A DNA stretch of 64,000 nt, taken from assembly GCF_020497125.1 (NCBI RefSeq), contig NC_059081.1:58796768-58860767 (forward strand), read 5' to 3'. Made by a program: the position numbers and the translations under genes. The notes beneath the pieces were generated by a model. The model saw only the letters and a list, made by a program, of their open reading frames with translations, was not told the DNA's origin and did not search any database. Positions within the stretch are counted from its first letter, which is position 1, and every line of letters starts with the position of its first letter. This DNA comes from Mauremys mutica. Taxonomy: Eukaryota; Chordata; Testudines; Geoemydidae. Of this stretch, positions 13,618 to 26,625 are shown one piece after another.

Positions 13618-13995
13618 CTAGAGTTGGTTGGGAATTTTTCTATTAATTGTTTTTTTGTTGGAAAATGACAATTCATCAAAACCAAAACTGTTCACAGGAA
13701 AAGGTCAGTTTCAGTGAATTTCCCAGGTTGAAATTAATTTCAAATTGTTGAAATGGGATGTTTCAACATTTTCTAAACCAAAAAGTTCTTTTTTTTTTAA
13801 ACTACTTTCTGTTTCAAAATGTAAGTTAATTTATAGGGGGGGGGAAAGGTGGAATAAAAGGTCAGAATGAAACATTTAAATTGATCCAATCTAGATTATT
13901 GGTTCACAACTATTTGAGATTTTGACTTTGTCCCAATTTGGGATGGGAAAATTTCTGAAATCTCATATTCTTTTGGGTTGGGAAACTAGTTTCCT
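13618..13995. mobile_element. AT-rich MITE-like repeat
   Basis: The ends read roughly 'ACTAGAGTTGGTTGGGAATT' and, inverted, 'CAACTAGGTAGG'. The interior has 'TTGGAAAATGACAATTCATC' and 'TTTCAACATTTTCTAAACC' stretches typical of a repeat that also appears around 8235-8615. It is non-coding and the family is not identified. Confidence 0.45.
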
Positions 13996-14044
13996 ACCTA
14001 GTTGTAATGAAAACAAAACCTACTTTTTCAATCCCCAGAATAGC

Positions 14045-14775
14045 ACTGGGCATTAATAGGGTGACCATGTGTCTGTTTTTTGACCGGAACACCTGGTCAA
14101 AAAGGGATCCTGGCAGCTCCAGTCACCACTGCTAACTGGGCCATTGACTGTCCGGTTGGTGGGGCTGGCAGGCTCCCTGCTAGCCTCCGCGCCACGCGGC
14201 TCCCGGGAAGCAGCCGGCATGTCCCCCCTCCGGCTCCTACGTGTAGGGGCACCCAGGAGGTGCTGCATGCTGCCCCCAGCCCAAGCACACCCCTGTGCAA
14301 CTCCCATTGGCTGGGAACTGCGGCCAGTGGGAGATGTGGGGGCAGCACCAGCAGACAGGGAAGAGCACAGCAGCCTGGCTGCCCCTACATGCAGGAGCCG
14401 GAGGGGGGACATGCTGGCTGCTTCAGGTAAGCGCCGCCTGGAGCCTGCACCCCTGGCCCCATCCCACACCTCAATCCCCTGCCCCAGCCCTGATCTTCCT
14501 CCCACCCTCCAAACCCCTCAATCCCAGCCTGGAACACCCTCCTGCACCCCAAGCCCCTCATCCCACACCCCCAGACAGAGCCCTCACCCCTTCCCGCACC
14601 CCAGCCCCCTGAGCCAGCCCAGTTAAAATGAGCCAGTAAGTGAAGGTAGGGAAAGAGAGCGACAGAGGGACGGGGAAATTGAGTGAGTGGGGGCAGGGCC
14701 TCGGAAAAGGGGTCAGGGGGCGGGCAAGGGTGTTTGGTTTTGTGCGAGTAGGAAGTTGGCAACTCTACATTAGTG
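14045..14775. repeat. GC-rich interspersed repeat, family not identified
   Basis: An abrupt GC-rich island within AT-rich intron, beginning 'AGGGTGACCATGTG' and rich in CCC runs, 'CTCCCATTGGCTGGGAACTG' and 'CCAGTGGGAG' stretches. It resembles the block at 1-490. Frames of up to 160 residues on both strands overlap one another and have no domains, so I do not call a gene. Confidence 0.5.
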
Positions 14776-14929
14776 TCCATTTCCCACTCCTCTTATTTCC
14801 TACTAAGATGTTACTCTGACCAAACATCATCTGCTCCTGTTTTTTCATTTGTTGTCTCCTGTAGTCAGTTGATGCTTAGGTCAAGTCGTTCCTCCCTCTC
14901 AATAGAGGGGGAGGGTCTTTAGTTTTGGG

Positions 14930-16330
14930 TGGGTATAGGCTTCAAACAGCACAAATCAGTCTGGGTCCTAGGACACTAGGGGTGTGGGTTAGAGCCCAAG
15001 TCCCACTGTGACTCGGGTCCAAGCCCTGCCATTTTGCAGAGTGAATGCAGTCAAACCGCAGAGCTGAGACAGAAGGTCTGAGTAGTGCAGTACGGACATG
15101 TTAACATGGCTGTGAGACCTGGGTCCAACAATTGTAAACCCAGGCTTACAGTGCAGTGTGGATGCTCAAGCTGGCTAGGAAACATCAAGTCCACAAGCCT
15201 GTATCTCGCAGACCTGGGCTTAGTGTGCACTATAGGCATATTCAAGGAGGCTCTGTAGGGTACAGAACCCACTTGCACTGATCCAATTGCAAGATAAGGG
15301 ACCACCGTGGGACCCCCTGAAAGAATTTAGCACCTAAGTCCTGTTTTTAAGTGCCACTGCAATCCACAAAACTCCTGTTCAGCTGCTGCCTAACCCTGTA
15401 GGCACTTAAACACATACTGTACCTAAGTTTTTATGCTGGGCATGTGCACTGCAGCCTGACTTTAGGTGCCCGGATGCGTATCTCCTGCCTGAGCATGCAC
15501 ACTACTGTCTGATGATAGGAAACCAGAACCTGTCTCCCATCAAAGCCCCAAAGCAATTCACAAACTAGCAAAGATAGGCTGCCCAAGTAATGTGCAGGGA
15601 CCTGATCTGGGATGCAGACTCTCAGGCAAGTTCACACAGAACAGCTGGGGGAGAGGAGGACCTAACCACTAGGCTACAGGGATATTCTAACTCTTTCTCT
15701 TGCTCAAGTAATATTTAAATATTCCAGTATTTAATTAAAGTTGAACAACTTTAATAGGAGAAATTGAGGGAGACCCACTTAATAATAATCCACTGCCTAG
15801 TGGTTAGGGCACTAACCTGAGAGGTGGCAGATCCCTGTTTAAATCCCTTCTTTCCCTGAGAAGGAGGGAGACTTGACTGGTGGTCTCCCAAATCCTGGGT
15901 GACTACCCTAAGCCACTACGCTAAAGATTATAACAGGGGTCCTCCTTCCCTCTCTCCCCAGGCTGTTTTGTTTCAAGTCCCACACACAATTTAGGCAATC
16001 ATGCACCTTTCTTCGGTCAGTGCATGGATCACTACTATAGCTAGGTTCCTCCCTGCAGCACACACATAAGTGCATATCACTGAGAGGGGAGCAGGGCTTA
16101 ACACACCCCCCTCTGGTCAGCATCTCTTACTGGTTAGCTTAGGCAGCTCACTGCCTGGCATACTGGTTTTGTGAATTGTATTCTAAGGCACCTTTCTCTC
16201 CTCATTCATTGTATAGGGAGCCTAGGTACCTAACTCAACTTTTTGGGTTGCAATGTCGTTCCTGTGATTTTCTAGGAGTCTAAAAGTAAAGCATCATGAT
16301 GCTCAGCATTGCTATGCCTAGTCCCTTTGT
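14930..16330. repeat. Cluster of decayed interspersed repeats
   Basis: The stretch has two parts. At 14930-15300 'GACCTGGGTCC', 'CAGTGTGGATGCTCAAGC' and 'AGACCTGGGCTTA' words repeat. At 15300-16330 'GCACCTAAGT', 'TAGGTGCCCGGATGCG' and a tRNA-like 'CTAGTGGTTAGGGCACTAAC' / 'CCTGTTTAAATCCC' pair near 15796-15850 occur. The last pair resembles the A and B boxes of a tRNA-derived SINE, but too weakly to name it. Confidence 0.4.
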
Positions 16331-16798
16331 AGATCCCACTTTAGATGACTAATGTGTGGAGGCAAGGCCTAGGGAAAACGGATAGGGCCCAGTGGAAATA
16401 AAGCTCTGAAGGTACATCAAAAAGTGCATCAACTGTACTTGGCCCTTTTCTACATATGTAGTATTTTATGGCATAAGAGACTCCACAGAGGCTTTGGCAA
16501 TGAACAGCGAAACAGCTTGTGTACACTGCGAATAGGTGGATTAGCAGGTGCTTGATTGATGAATGATGATGATTCTGAGGCAGTTGATTTATGGGCAGGC
16601 AATATAAGACAGCAGGGAACTTGTTCCAAGAGAATTAAGAAAACAAAAGGAGAATTAGAGGGCATGTGTGTTGTTGTTTTCTACTTCATGATTGCTAAAA
16701 AAAGATATATTTTATACTATATACCTGGCAGAAGAAAACATATTCTTACTTTTTTATTTGAGCTGTAGCTGCATGAAATCTCATCTTTGTATCTAGGT

Positions 16799-16910
16799 TG
16801 AGATTTTCAAAGCAGCCCAAAGGTTTTAGATGCCTTTCCCATACAAATTAATGGAAGATGTGTGTCTAAAAACTCCTATGCTACTTTGAAAAAATCTCAA
16901 CTCTGAGGTT
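16799..16910. mobile_element. Short palindromic MITE
   Basis: Inverted ends 'TTGAGATTTTCAAAGCAGC' and 'GCTACTTTGAAAAAATCTCAA' enclose about 70 bases. It could fold into one hairpin. It is non-coding and the family is unknown. Confidence 0.55.
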
Positions 16911-19375
16911 TTAAATGGGAAGAATGTATGTTGATAGTGACTGGTCTTTTAAATAAATAGTACCTCAGAGGTGCTCAAACTCTAAGATAGTTATGCACAG
17001 TTTCTTGGACAATCTACCACTGTTCTGATCAGCCTGTCATAATTCTTGACTTCTGTAGATATTAACTGTAATGTATGCCATGTGGCTGAATTATAAGTGA
17101 CAGGACAATCTGACTGACTATTCTCCTCTGGTGATTAAAGTCCACATAATGTTACATTAAGTCTTCTGCCTTGAAATATAATTCCCCTCCCCCCCTTTTT
17201 CCCCTCAGGGAAAGAAAACTGTAGCAGCCCCATTCTTCCTAACCATTTATTTAAGTGTCTTGCTTGTTTCTAATCTGTATTAACTATATATTAGCTTTCT
17301 GTTATTTGGTTTGGACTGAAGCCTTACTGAAGCATCTCTGGAATTCCAGATGCCCTGAACCCTTTTTGTGTATTTCCGTATCTCCTCTTATTTTGATAAA
17401 TTCTAAGAGAAACTAATAGAATTAGTATAGCTAGTCCATGTTCAATAAAAGAGCTGGTCAAACAGCATGGGAAAAAAGTATTCAAATGTATTTCTATTTC
17501 ACCAATAGATATTTAATATTTGCCAAATATTCAGACAGCTATAGAACGGGTTGAATACTGAAAAGTATATCCAGTAAATAAATCATTTAATGAAAAACAG
17601 TGAAACTTGTTTGATATCAATGTCTGTCAGATGCCAAATTATATTCAACCTGCTCTGTTTAACAGGATAAAGGGTACCTATCCCACTATTTTGCAGTATA
17701 ATCCCGTGCAGTGATAATCCTTACTAGATTATCCTGGAGTCCTCCTCACTTGTATCTAGTTGGGAGGCCGAATCCTTATCTCAGAAAATGTCTTCCCTTG
17801 AGGTATTGCTTCCTTGGTTACATTATTAATGCCACCATTTCTCTTTCTCAAATTCTTTCCTAATTGATAATGCAATTTGTTTTGGATACAGTATTAGCAT
17901 TAAATCAGAGGGATATTCATGATGCATAACTCCAGTTTTCTTTTCTCACACCATCCACTCTTTCTCAAGGATCAAAATATGCTACCAACATGACACTGCT
18001 TATGCAGTCAGCTCTGACTCTCCTTAAGAGCAGCCAGAAACATCATCCAAGCCAACAGATTTTCTGGTAAATTAAAAAAAAAAGGTGAATTATCTGTCTG
18101 GTTTATTGATTATCATTCCTAATGTTCCTGGATTTATCTACATCTAGTTTTCTAGTGCTTTGACTTTTTTTAAAGAAAAAAGTCTATGTGGGAAGTGGTT
18201 GATTTAAAAGCTTTACATCCAGCATTGTGACACTCCAGGCTTCATAATTTGCCACTTCTAACCTATCTTCATTTTTTCTTACCATTTCTTTCAAGTTGTT
18301 TACTTGCCAATGTCATCAATCTTCCCTGCAATCTTTTTTGATCAGCTGTGTCAAGTTTCTTGCCACACAAGAGTAAGTTTCTTATTCTTCATGCTACGGA
18401 GTTAGTACCAGAGAGGAGGAAGCTTGTGTGACTGAGCAAGTGGTGCTTGCTGATTCATGAAACTTAGAACAGCATGAGAGGTTTAAAATAAGTGTTTGTT
18501 CTTTACTTTTTGGAAAACTTTTTTCTCATCCTTGATAACTTTCTACAACAAAATTATCCACAGAAAAATCATGTAGAAAAAAACTCTAGCCCTTAGGAGC
18601 GTTCATTAAATGTCTCACCTGTTCTGTAGATAGGCTTACCACATACATCTTCTCTGGGCCTTTTTTTATTTTTAAAAGAGAAAACAGATTGCATGCTGAA
18701 ATGAAGCAAATCTAATGAATGGAGTCAGTGCGGTATTATACAAATACATATTGATATTTACCCAATATGCATCTATTTTCTCAATATTTAGGACTTGTCT
18801 AAATTTAAAAAGTTGTACAGTTTTAACTAAATTAATTTGAAATCTGTGTAGTTAAACAAATGATGCTCCCTAATGCAGATGCACTTAAACTCATTTAATC
18901 CTTGTTTAGTATGTACTAGTAAATTACTAAATTAAACTAAACTTCCCAAAGATGTGATAGCAGAGCGCTGTAATAGGGTCTTCAGTTATTAAGAATAATA
19001 TGCAGGGATATTACCAGTACATTATACAGTACTAATTAAACTATAACTGACAAAAACAGATGATGCATCATGAATGTTTTTATTTTTGTTCACTTGATAG
19101 TTTGCAAAATTCAGTAACTTGCAATAGGTCTCTTTGTCATTGGTACAATTTAACAAGGTTCATTTAGCTGGCAAGGAAATGTGCAATAAAGCTACAATCA
19201 AGTTTTTAAAACCCAGTTGTCAGATTTCAGTGTCATAGCTTGAAAAAGTTAATTACAATTGATGAGCTTTAAAGTAACTTTGCTCTGTAAAAAGCTAGAT
19301 TTTAGAAGATAAATTGTCTGAGCAATAGCCCTGTTCCAAAATAGGACTGGTGTCATAACTGCCTTGATTACATTT
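16911..19375. other. ICA1L intron, nothing recognised
   Basis: AT-rich sequence; I see no exon, RNA gene or clear repeat boundary here. Confidence 0.5.
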
Positions 19376-22300
19376 ATAGAATCATAGAATAGAATATCAG
19401 GGTTGGAAGGGACCTCAGGAGGTCATCTAGTCCAACCTCCTGCTCAAAGCAGGACCAATTCCCAACTAAATCATCCCAGCCAGGGCTTTGTCAAGCCTGA
19501 CCTTTAAAACCTCTAAGGAAGGAGATTCCACCACCTCCCTAGGTAACCCATTCCAGTGCTTCACCACTCTCCTAGTGAAAAAGTTTTTCCTAATATCCAA
19601 CCTAAACCTCCCACACTGCAACTTGAGACCATTACTCCTTGTTCTGTCTTCTGGTACCACTGAGAACAGTCTAGATCCATCCTCTTTGGAACCCCCTTTC
19701 AGGTAGTTGAAAGCAGCTATCAAATTCCCCCTCATTCTTCTCTACTGCAAACTAAACAATCCCAGTTCCTTCAGCCTCTCCTCATAAGTCGTGTGCTCCA
19801 GCCTCCTAATCATTTTTGTTGCCCTCCGCTGGACTCTTTTCAATTTTTCCACATCCTTCTTGTAGTGTGGGGCCCAAAACTGGACATAGTACTCCAGATG
19901 AGGCCTCACCAATGTCGAATAGAGGGGAATGATCACGTCCCTCGATCTGCTGGCAATGCCCCTACTTATACAGCCCAAAATGCCATTAGCCTTCTTGGCA
20001 ACAAGGGCACACTGTCGACTCGTATCCAGCTTCTCATCCACTGTAACTCCTAGGTCCTTTTCTGCAGAACTGCTGCCTAGTCATTCAGTCCCTAGTCTGT
20101 AGCAGTGCATGGGATTCTTCAATCCTAAATGCAGGACTCTGCACTTGTCCTTGTTGAACCTCATCAGGTTTCTTTTGGCCCAATTCTCTAATTTTGTCTA
20201 GGTCCCTCTGTATCCTATCCCTACCTCTAGCATATCTACCACTCCTCCCAGTTTAGTGTCATCGGCAAACTTGCTGAGAGTGCAGTCCATGCCATCCTCT
20301 GGATCATTAATGAAGATATTGAACAAAACCGGCCCCAGGACCGACCATTGGAGCACTCCGCTTGATACCGGCTGCCAACTAGACATGGAGCCATTGATCA
20401 CTACCCGTTAAGCCCAACAATCCAGACAGCTTTCTATCCACCTTATAGTCCATTCATCCAGCCCATACTTCTTTAACTTGCCGGAAAGAATACTGTGGGA
20501 GATCATATCAAAAGCTTTGCTGAAGTCATGGAATAACATATCCACTGCTTTCCCCTCATCCACAGACCCAGTTATCTCTCCATAGAAAGCAGTTAGGTTA
20601 GTCAGGCATGACTTACCCCCTTAGTGAATCCATGCTGACTGTTTCTGATCACTTTCCTCTCCTCTAAGGGCTTCAGAATTGATTCCTTGAGGACCTGCTC
20701 CATGATTTTTCCAGGGACTGAGGTGAGGCTGACTGGCCTGTAGTTCCCTGGATCCTCCTCCTTCGCTGTTTTAAAGATGGGCACTACATTAGCCTTTTTC
20801 CTGTCATCCAGGACCTCCCCCGATCACTACGAGTTTTCAAAGATAATGGCCAATGGCTCTGCAATCACATCCGCCAACTCCTTTAGCACCCTCAGATGCA
20901 GTGCATCCAGCCCCATGGATTTGTGCTCCTCCAGCTTTACTAAATAGTCCCGAACCACTTCTTTCTCCACAGAGGGCTGGTCATCTCCTCCCCATTCTGT
21001 GCTGCCCAGTGCAGCAGTCTGGGAGCTGATCTTGTTTGTCAAGACAGAGGCAAAAAAAAGCATTGAGTACATTAACTTTTTCCACATCCTCTGTCACTAG
21101 GATGCCTCCCTCATTCAGTAAGGGGCCCACACTTTCCTTGACTTTCTTCTTGTTGCTAACATACCTGAAGAAACCCTTCTTGTTACTCTTAACATCTCTT
21201 GCTAGCTGCAACTCCAAGTGTGATTTGGCCTTCCTGATTTCACTCCTGAATGCCTGAGCAATATCTTTATACTCTTCCCTGGTCATTTGTCCAATCTTCC
21301 ACTTCTTGTAAGCTTCTTTTTTGTGTTTAAGATCAGCAAGGATTTCATTGTTAAGCCAAGCTGGTCATCTGCTTTTTCTATTTTTACTACGCATTGGGAT
21401 GGTTTGTTCATGCAACCTCAATAAGGATTCTTTAAAATACAGCCAGCTCTCCTGGACTCCTTTCCCCTTCATGTTATTCTCCCAGGGCATCCTGGCCATC
21501 AGTTCCCTCAGGGAGTCAAAGTCTGCTTTTCTGAAGTCCAGGGTCCGTATTCTGCTGCTCTCCTTTCTTCCTTGTGTCAGGATCCTGAACTCGACTATCT
21601 CATGGTCACTGCCTCCCAGGTTCCCATCCACTTTTGCTTCCCCTACTAATTCTTCCTGGTTTGTGCGCAGCAGGTCAAGAGGAGCTCTGGCCCTAGTTGG
21701 TTCCTCCAACACTTGCACCAGGAAATTGTCCCCTACGCTTTCCAAAAACTTCCTGGATTATCTGTGCACCACTGTATTGCTCTCCCAGCAGGTATCAGGG
21801 TGATTAAAGTCTCCCAAGAGAACCAGGGCCTGCGATCTAGTAACTTCTGTTAGTTGCCGGAACAAAGCCTCGTACACCTCATCCCCCTAGTCTGGTGGTC
21901 TATAGCAGACTCCCACCACGACATCACCCTTGTTGCTCACACTTCTAAACTTAATCCAGAGACTCTCCGGTTTTTCTGCAGCTTCATACCAGAGCTCTGA
22001 GCAGTCATACTGCTCTCTTACGTACAATGCAACTCCCCCAGCTCTTCTGCCCTGCCTGTCTTTCCTGAACAGTTTATATACATCCAGGGTTTTTGCTACC
22101 CCAATCAGCCAGGGAAGGGGGGGGAAAAAAAAGTTGTGATCGGTGGCACTTCCACCGCGCTGCTTTCTTCTTCGGCGGCAATTCCGCAGCAGGTCCTTCC
22201 CTCCGAGAGGGACCGGGGGACCTGCCGCCGAAGAGCCCAATGTGCCGCCCCTTCCCTTTGGCCGCCCCAAGCACCTGCTTGCTCAGTTGGTGCCTGGAGC

Positions 22301-22635
22301 CGGCCCTGTATCCATCCATGACAGTACTCCAGTCATGTGAGTTATCCCACCACGTCTCTGTTATTCCAATCACATCATAGTTCCTTGACTGTGCCAGGAC
22401 TTCCAGTTCTCCCTGCTTGTTTCCCAGGCTTCTTGCATTTGTGTATAGGCACTTAAGATAACTCACTGATCGTCCTGCTTTCTCAGAATGAGACAGGAGT
22501 CTTCCCCTCTTGCGCTCTCCTGCTCGTGCTTCCTCCCAGTATCCCATTTCCTCACTTACCTCAGGGCTTTGGTTTCCTTCCCCCAGTGAACCTAGTTTAA
22601 AGCCCTCCTCACTAGGATTATCAGTCTGGATTATT
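19376..22635 (-). pseudogene. CR1 LINE, 5'-truncated and frameshifted ORF2
   Basis: The minus strand reads a CR1 ORF2 in broken pieces, in the correct order. The endonuclease start is at 22547-22270 ('TNARSLGNKQGELEVLAQ', 'ITETWWD', then 'GVALYVREQYDCSELWY'), the 'SDHEIVEF' motif at about 21610 and a lysine-rich linker at 21286-20981. RT follows with 'YRPVSLTSVPGKIMEQVL' (20784-20602) and 'FADDTKLGG' (20401-20198), and the C-terminal '[20 protein letters not shown]' and '[10 protein letters not shown]' segments run to 19466. The 3' end near 19376 has the 'AATCATAGAAT' style tail. Stops and frameshifts separate the pieces and a MITE sits at 22086-22309. It is not active. Confidence 0.93.
22086..22309. 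mobile_element. Non-autonomous DNA element inserted in the CR1
   Basis: A GC-rich block interrupts the CR1 endonuclease region. CR1-like sequence resumes on either side, and the flanks carry near-duplicate words (TATACATCCA before, TATCCATCCA after). The right end reads 'GGAGCCGGCCCTG', which inverted gives a CAGGGCCGGCTCC start. Family unknown; possibly hAT-like. Confidence 0.6.
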
Positions 22636-22639
22636 TTTC

Positions 22640-24665
22640 ATTTGGTGATGGATGAATGAATGTTTGAGGAACTGGCTTTGTTGTGTTAAGGGTTTTCTCA
22701 TTAGTTATTTTTATAGGAGTTTTATATTGAATTTTCTGATAACTGGTGACTTTTTAAGACATTTGACTCTGATAAGACCATGCCAGCTTCCTCAAAAGTG
22801 GGTTTTATGTGTCATAATTTTTCATATTTTGGGGGAACTACAGACCAGTAGTTACTGTGATATTGAAAATACCAAATATTTTTTTAAAACTGCTTGCTTA
22901 AAAAGGCCTTTTCCAAGCTGACACTTGCTAATAATGGCTTAATTCAAACTTAACTAGATTGAGTTGTATGGCTTCATAATAAGCCTTGCACCTGATCTGT
23001 CCAAAGACCTTGGAGGAAGGAAATGCAAGGTGGACCAAGGGAAACTTGCAAATCATAAGAATCAGAGTAAGGCTGAGAGACCTCACCTTTCAGGTCAACA
23101 AGCTATTTGATGGAAGACTGATGTTCCAGAATCATCAAGACTGATCACCCTAGAGAGAGGAAGTAACATCAATTAACAGTCTATGCCAATATTTGACCAG
23201 TCTTTCCATGCCCCCAAATAAGGCCTGCTAACTAGAAGCACTGTGCCAGCAGAACATCACAGTCTAGCTCCCTGACTGCAGTTCCAGACCTACTCCATGA
23301 GAGTCCAGAAAACTGTGAGAACTGAAGAATTTGTGAACTCCTACAAATTTTAAGTATCTTATTTTTCCATTTTCTATTTTTCATTATCTGTGAGATATAA
23401 CAGCCTTCTTACTTTAGTTTTAGGATGTGAAAGCAATTGTGTGCATCCATGTGTGTGAAAACACCCAAAAGCTCACATAGGGAATGCACCAGAAAGAAAA
23501 TTTCCCTGGGTTTTAATAGCCCCAAACATTGTATCAAAGACAATCAAAAGTGCTTAAAAGTCCTGAGAAACTTGAGATTGTCATCTATAACTTTTGGCAA
23601 ACTTCTGTTTTAAGAGTGTTCTGTTAGACTTTAAATTATATCTCTGGTGGAGTGGGAGGAGAGTGAACTACCACATAAGAACTGAAGTTTGAAAAGGAAG
23701 CTTTATTATTGCATTTAGACATTAAATAAAGTGGTTTTGCTTAAGTAATTTAATACTAAATTCACATAATAGATTTGATTGATTTGGGTCAAACTCTTTA
23801 GTTGGGACTCTTAATCAAATGGGCAGTCACCTTTTTAGAATTTCTATGAGGATTGATTATAATTGTATTTATTTGAGGATTTAACTCCAGTACACTATTG
23901 AGACTAACTTGACATTTTATTTGTTGCTTTTGATGCAATGTTTTGTTTTTAGTCTAGTATTATTAATAGCTTAGCTTTAGTGATAAGTTTTCTTGATTTT
24001 ATTTTAGTTTGTTTAAGAAGCAAACAGAAACTAAAACTGAGTCTCATTTCTTTCAATAAGCACCTTTTAGAACCTGGGATCGACATCAGCTGATTAAACT
24101 AAAAGCTCGACCAGCTCTCTCTAATAATAAGGCTATGGTTCTCACAAAACCACCTTTGACATCTATATATTTTAACAAGTCTTAGATATTTTTGTCCTGA
24201 AATTCTTTTCAAGAATTTCAAAGAAAATACTCTCTATAAAGAATGGCTTTTTATATGGTGAAATTTGTGAATATCTGCATTAGTGCTGTTGTGTGTAACT
24301 TGGTGTCCTTTTCAACTTTCTGATTAAAGGTAACTTTTATTTTGTACATTACAAAGCCTACTCCTATTCTTCTGAAACTACACAGCCACATAGAAACCTT
24401 GTTTCTCCTCCCATGCCCAGAAATCAGGTTCATAGGGCCTAGAGATAGTGTACTAACATTCCTACTTGCTGCCTTTTTAAATGCGACTAACCACCACAGG
24501 TGGTTGTATAAATGAGAGAATTCAATGCTCCTGAGCTGCTGTTAACATCACTACCCCTATGGGATTTAATTAAACAAAACACCTGCCCCAGCATCTTTTC
24601 CACAACAGATGCTATTCCTCTTCTAATCCCAAAATCCTCATATGGGACAAAGATAGAAATGGATT
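22640..24665. other. ICA1L intron, nothing recognised
   Basis: No exon or clear repeat can be supported in this AT-rich stretch. Confidence 0.5.
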
Positions 24666-24669
24666 CAGA

Positions 24670-24800
24670 ACACAGGAGTAGGAGACACTTTGCTTCTGAT
24701 GTTGGCTCTAACAGACTTCCTCTGTGGCCATGAGCAAGTCACTGAACCCCTGTGCTTCCATTTCCTTACCTATGAAATGGGGATAATGCTGCAGGAGCTA
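24670..24800 (+). repeat. MIR-type SINE remnant
   Basis: Contains 'GAGCAAGTCACTGAACCCC' and 'CCTTACCTATGAAATGGGG', which match the core of the amniote MIR/CORE-SINE family ('caagtcactTAACC...cctcatctgtaaaatggg'). It is an ancient decayed insertion. Confidence 0.75.
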
Positions 24801-25110
24801 ACTTGCCTACGTGGAGGAAACTGAAAAGCCTGAGCTTGTCTTCTCTTTTAATCTCACCCGCTTCCCTTCTGCCCCAAACCTTGGGTTTCTCTTTGCTGTT
24901 TAAAAAATGATCGACACCAAACTTAACTTTAAAAGTGAAGCTGGACATTAGCAGGAATGAAGAACTGTCTTGCCAAAGCACTTCCACTAATTGTGAGATT
25001 TTGGAAGCAGGCCTTAGAAATCCAAATCTGAGATTAGTCTAAAAGCCTATTTGGGCACCTATGCCTCTGAGCTGGGCTAATTAGGTTGTAAAGGCTGGAG
25101 GAGAGGGACA

Positions 25111-25433
25111 GGGTATATCTACACTGAATGTAAGCTGAGGGTTGTTAGAACTTGAGTTAGCAGTCCTAGGGCTTGAGCATTGACAGTCATTTGTAGCTGC
25201 ACGTTAGGAATTGTTGAATGCTGTGCCCCAACGTGGGGTTCCAGTGTCTACATGGTATTATGCAAGCCTGAGTCCAGCCACCCATACCCCAGATTTCTTA
25301 GTGTACTCCCAAAATGTGGCTGCTTAGCTTTGGATTAGCATGATTTGTGTGTAGATGCATGGTGCGGGGGGGGGAAGGCTAGGCTTAAGTCTGAGTCCAA
25401 ACCTGGGGTTTATACTGCAGTGTAGACATACCC
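25111..25433. mobile_element. MITE with 'GTCTACACTG' inverted ends
   Basis: Left end 'GGGTATATCTACACTG' and right end 'CAGTGTAGACATACCC' are inverted repeats about 320 bases apart. It is non-coding, probably hAT-related. Confidence 0.65.
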
Positions 25434-25934
25434 ACAATGTCTTCATACCTGTTAGTACAGACCCCAGCACACTGGGTCTCCAGTTTGATTGGGATCTGAA
25501 GATGCTGTAGAAATGTTAGTAGCAGTAGTTGATATCTGATCAGTATGTTAAATGTTGTTCAAATGAGAGGGATGCCAAGTAGCAACCCCAGGAGTCAATG
25601 GAAATGAAATCCCATTTTAAGCCCTGCAATAAGGGCCCCCATGGAAATTTGGGGTGGAAAGGCCCTGGTAGCCAGGAGAAGAAGAAAAAGTTGCTGAGAA
25701 CAGTGAGAGGCATGCGTGGCAGTAACTGGCAATGATGTGGTGCTGTGTGTTGGGGGAGCAGTAACTGGTAGTGATGAGGTGCCAGGATGCCAGGGGCATG
25801 AACTGGCATTGAGGGGGAACGCTGTGGGGCTACTAAGATTTTGGGGGGTGCAGTAAGTGTCATTGAGGGAGATGGGGGAGCAGTAACTGGCATTCATGGG
25901 GCAGGCAGTGGGTGGGGGAGGCGGTAACGGGTGG

Positions 25935-26625
25935 GGAGCGCGTGCTCTGAGTGTGTGGAGGATAACGGGGCGGGGGCACGCATGCGCTGAGTGTGTGGAG
26001 GATGACAGGCAGCGTGGGGGATGTGTGCGTGCTTTGAGTGTGTGGAGGATAACGGGGGGCGTGGGCACGTGTGCTCTGAGTGTGTGGAGGATAACAGGCG
26101 GCGAGGGGGGCGCGTGCCCTGAGTGTGTGGAGGATAACGGGCGGCGAGGGGGGCGCGTGCCCTGAGTGTGTGGAGGATAACGGGCGGCGAGGGGGGCGCG
26201 TGCCCTGAGTGTGTGGAGGATAACGGGCGGCGAGGGGGGCGCGTGCCCTGAGTGTGTGGAGGATAACGGGCGGCGAGGGGGGCGCGTGCCCTGAGTGTGT
26301 GGAGGATAACGGGCGGCGAGGGGGGCGTGTGCTCTGAGTGTGTGGAGGATAAAGGGGGGCGAGGGGGGCGCGTGCCCTGAGTGTGTGGAGGATAACGGGT
26401 GGCGAGGGGGGCGCGTGCCCTGAGTGTGTGGAGGATAACGGGCGGCGAGGGGGGCGCGTGCCCTGAGTGTGTGGAGGATAACGGGGCGTGAGGGGGGCGC
26501 GTGCTCTGAGTGTGTGGAGGATAACGGGCGGCGAGGGGGGCGCGTGCCCTGAGTGTGTGGAGGATAACGGGCGGCGAGGGGGGCGCGTGCCCTGAGTGTG
26601 TGGAGGATAACGGGCAGCGTGGGGG
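25935..26625 (+). repeat. 43-bp G-rich minisatellite, 16 copies
   Basis: A unit with GTGTGTGGAGGATAACGGG followed by a CGAGGGGGGCGCGTGC-like half recurs at 25951, 25991, 26038, 26080, 26122 and then every 43 bases to 26595. The last 12 copies are in exact register; the first four are irregular. The repeat lies about 140 bases inside ICA1L intron 1. Because 43 is not a multiple of 3 and the minus strand of the unit has no stop in any frame, frames of up to 387 residues run across it. These are artefacts. Confidence 0.95.

Noticed and set aside
14053..14780. Several overlapping frames of 80-160 residues on both strands
   Set aside because: GC-rich repeat without stops; no frame shows a domain or codon pattern.
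15796..15850. tRNA-like A and B box pair
   Set aside because: Too degenerate and without a foldable cloverleaf; at most a SINE relic.
21321..21803. 160-residue plus-strand frame
   Set aside because: Antisense to the CR1 endonuclease region, which is readable on the minus strand.
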